From contig JABIRQ010000221.1 of the NCBI GenBank assembly GCA_018699755.1, forward strand, positions 1 through 7,341: a stretch of 7,341 bases of DNA, read 5' to 3'. Shown here piece after piece: positions 5,897 through 7,341 of the stretch. Every line of letters begins with the position of its first letter. The stretch's first letter is position 1. Under the pieces are notes generated by a model. It was given only the letters and a program-made list of their open reading frames with translations, was not told the origin of the DNA and did no database searches. Source of the DNA: Rhodospirillaceae bacterium (lineage in GTDB: Bacteria > Pseudomonadota > Alphaproteobacteria > CADEGL01). The position numbers were made by a program, and so were the translations under genes.

Positions 5897-6031
5897 AATC
5901 GGTCCGCCGGATCATACCGACGCCGCGCCGACCGGGACGGCCCGCAACAGCCTCGAACCGGGCCCCAACCGACCGCCTGCCGAGAGACCCATCGGCCCGG
6001 AGAAAATGCCGCAGTGCCGGGTTCGGCGCCC

Positions 6032-7341
6032 CTACGCCAGCCGAAAGCCCTCATAGCCTTTGCGCGCGGCCTCGTCGCAGCGCGCGTCGTAGTCCGGGAC
6101 GGTGCCGACATAGGGCGTGAAGACCCGCGGCTTGCCCGGAATGTTCGCGCCGACATACCAGGAATCGCACTGCGAGCGGAGCGACACCTCGCCGACCTCG
6201 CGCATATGGTCGGTCCAGTCCGCTTCGGCCGCCTCCTCCGCCTCGATCTCGCCCAGGCCCTTCTCCGTCATGTAGCCGAGGCAGTCGGCGATCCATTCGA
6301 TATGCTGCTCGATCCCCGTGATCACGTTGGCGAACACCGCCGGACTGCCCGTCGCCGCGACCATGAACATGTTGGGAAAGCCGGCGATGGCCAGGCCCAG
6401 GTAGTTGTATGGCCCCTCGGCCCATTTCTCCCTGAGCGGCAGGCCGCCGCGCCCACGGATGTCGATGTTCAGCATGGCGCCGGTCATGGCGTCGAAGCCG
6501 GTCGCCAGGACCAGGGCGTCGACCTCGTAGACCTTGCCGGCGACCCGTACGCCCCCGGGCAGGATGCGTTCGATGGGCTCCCCGCTGACATCGACCAGCT
6601 CGACATCGGGCCGATTGTAGGTCGCCCAGTAGTCGGTATCGACGCATAGCCGCTTGCAGCCGAAGACGTTGTCGGGCGACAGCGTCTCGGCGGTCTCCGG
6701 GTCCTCGACGATCTCGCGGATCTTGGAACGCACGAACTCGGCCGCCGTCTCGTTGGCGTCGCGGTCCTTCATCAGATCCGCATAGGCGCCCACGAACATG
6801 GTGCCGCCGACGGCCCAGCGCCGCTCGAACTCGGCCCGGCGCTCCTCCTCCGAAACCTCCAGGGCGCCCTTGGGATTGAAGTCGTAGAACAGGCCGTTGG
6901 GCTGCCTCTTGGCCTCCTCGCGCAGCGCGCGGTAGCGCGCCTTCGTCTTGGCGTACTCCACCGGATCGAGGGGATGATTGTGGGCCGGGATCGTGTAGTT
7001 CGGCGTGCGCTGGAAAACCGTGAGATGCGCCGCCTCCTTGGCGATCTCGGGGATCGACTGGATCGCCGAGGAGCCGGTGCCGATGACCGCGACCCGCTTG
7101 CCCGTGAAGTCCACCTTCTCGTGGGGCCACAGGCCGGTGTGGTAGGTCTCTCCCGCGAAATCGTGCAACCCCTCGATCTTCGGCCAGTTCGGGGTCGAGA
7201 GGCAGCCCGTCCCCATGACGCAGAAGGTCGCCTCGATCCGGCCGGCATGCTCGCCCTTGGTCACCACTTGCCAGTGGCCCGTCCTCTTGCCGTTCGCGCC
7301 CTCGACGAAGCTCGCGGACACGACCTCGGTGTTGAAGCGCA
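6032..7341 (-). CDS. Type I Baeyer-Villiger monooxygenase / flavin-containing monooxygenase (5' end beyond window)
   Basis: The leftward frame is open from the right edge to TAG at 6032, giving 435 whole codons. These enzymes use FAD and NADPH to insert oxygen next to a carbonyl, turning ketones into esters or lactones. The type I fingerprint FxGxxxHxxxW[P/D] is present as FAGETYHTGLWP (7124-7159), followed by the second dinucleotide-binding motif GTGSSA (7064-7081), FQRTPNY, ATGF (6493-6504) and the late SWYVGANIPGK segment (about 6131-6163), all in family order. Typical members are about 530-600 residues, so the first FAD-binding motif and roughly the first 100-150 residues should lie beyond the edge. 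A GTG at 7321 could be taken as a start, but coding-like sequence continues upstream (RFNTEV) and the missing first Rossmann motif shows it is internal. Substrate class (cyclic, aryl or aliphatic ketone) cannot be read from this. It converges on the second SDR, 177 bp away, so the two are not one operon. Confidence 0.93.
   Translation of the reverse strand, partial: RFNTEVVSASFVEGANGKRTGHWQVVTKGEHAGRIEATFCVMGTGCLSTPNWPKIEGLHDFAGETYHTGLWPHEKVDFTGKRVAVIGTGSSAIQSIPEIAKEAAHLTVFQRTPNYTIPAHNHPLDPVEYAKTKARYRALREEAKRQPNGLFYDFNPKGALEVSEEERRAEFERRWAVGGTMFVGAYADLMKDRDANETAAEFVRSKIREIVEDPETAETLSPDNVFGCKRLCVDTDYWATYNRPDVELVDVSGEPIERILPGGVRVAGKVYEVDALVLATGFDAMTGAMLNIDIRGRGGLPLREKWAEGPYNYLGLAIAGFPNMFMVAATGSPAVFANVITGIEQHIEWIADCLGYMTEKGLGEIEAEEAAEADWTDHMREVGEVSLRSQCDSWYVGANIPGKPRVFTPYVGTVPDYDARCDEAARKGYEGFRLA

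Noticed and set aside
7319..7321. GTG as start of the Baeyer-Villiger monooxygenase
   Set aside because: The frame continues upstream with family-like residues (RFNTEV) and the first FAD-binding motif would be missing.

Overview
The window is strongly GC-rich and densely coded on both strands, with protein families and an intergenic repeat type that suggest an alphaproteobacterium with a broad catabolic repertoire. That placement is inferred from base composition, protein similarity and the repeat consensus; there is no rRNA or other marker gene here to confirm it.

From left to right: (1) A leftward pair of genes at 1-1983. A classical short-chain dehydrogenase/reductase (SDR) comes first in transcription, followed 22 bp later by a flavoprotein of the succinate dehydrogenase/fumarate reductase family that runs off the left edge. 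(2) A rightward modA-like gene (2103-2882) for a periplasmic molybdate-binding protein, with no permease or ATPase gene beside it. (3) A compact mosaic of palindromic repeats (2925-3061) between the converging ends of modA and the next gene. (4) A leftward M24 'pita-bread' fold gene (3087-4241) in which every canonical metal ligand appears to be replaced, as in the creatinase/ectoine-hydrolase branch. (5) A rightward gene for a small exported OmpA-like protein (4502-4942). (6) A rightward second SDR (5066-5854), built like D-3-hydroxybutyrate dehydrogenase but with a changed active site. (7) A leftward type I Baeyer-Villiger monooxygenase (6032 to the right edge), lacking its N-terminus in this window.

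The oxidoreductases (two SDRs, a flavin dehydrogenase and a Baeyer-Villiger monooxygenase) suggest a region used for degrading ketones, alcohols or small organic acids. Only the SDR/flavoprotein pair at the left is arranged as an operon; the other genes are single transcription units facing alternate ways. No mobile element, CRISPR array, tRNA or phage gene was seen. I found no clear new multi-gene system. The best leads are the non-metallo M24 protein, the SDR with a substituted catalytic Asn, and the nested inverted-repeat cluster.
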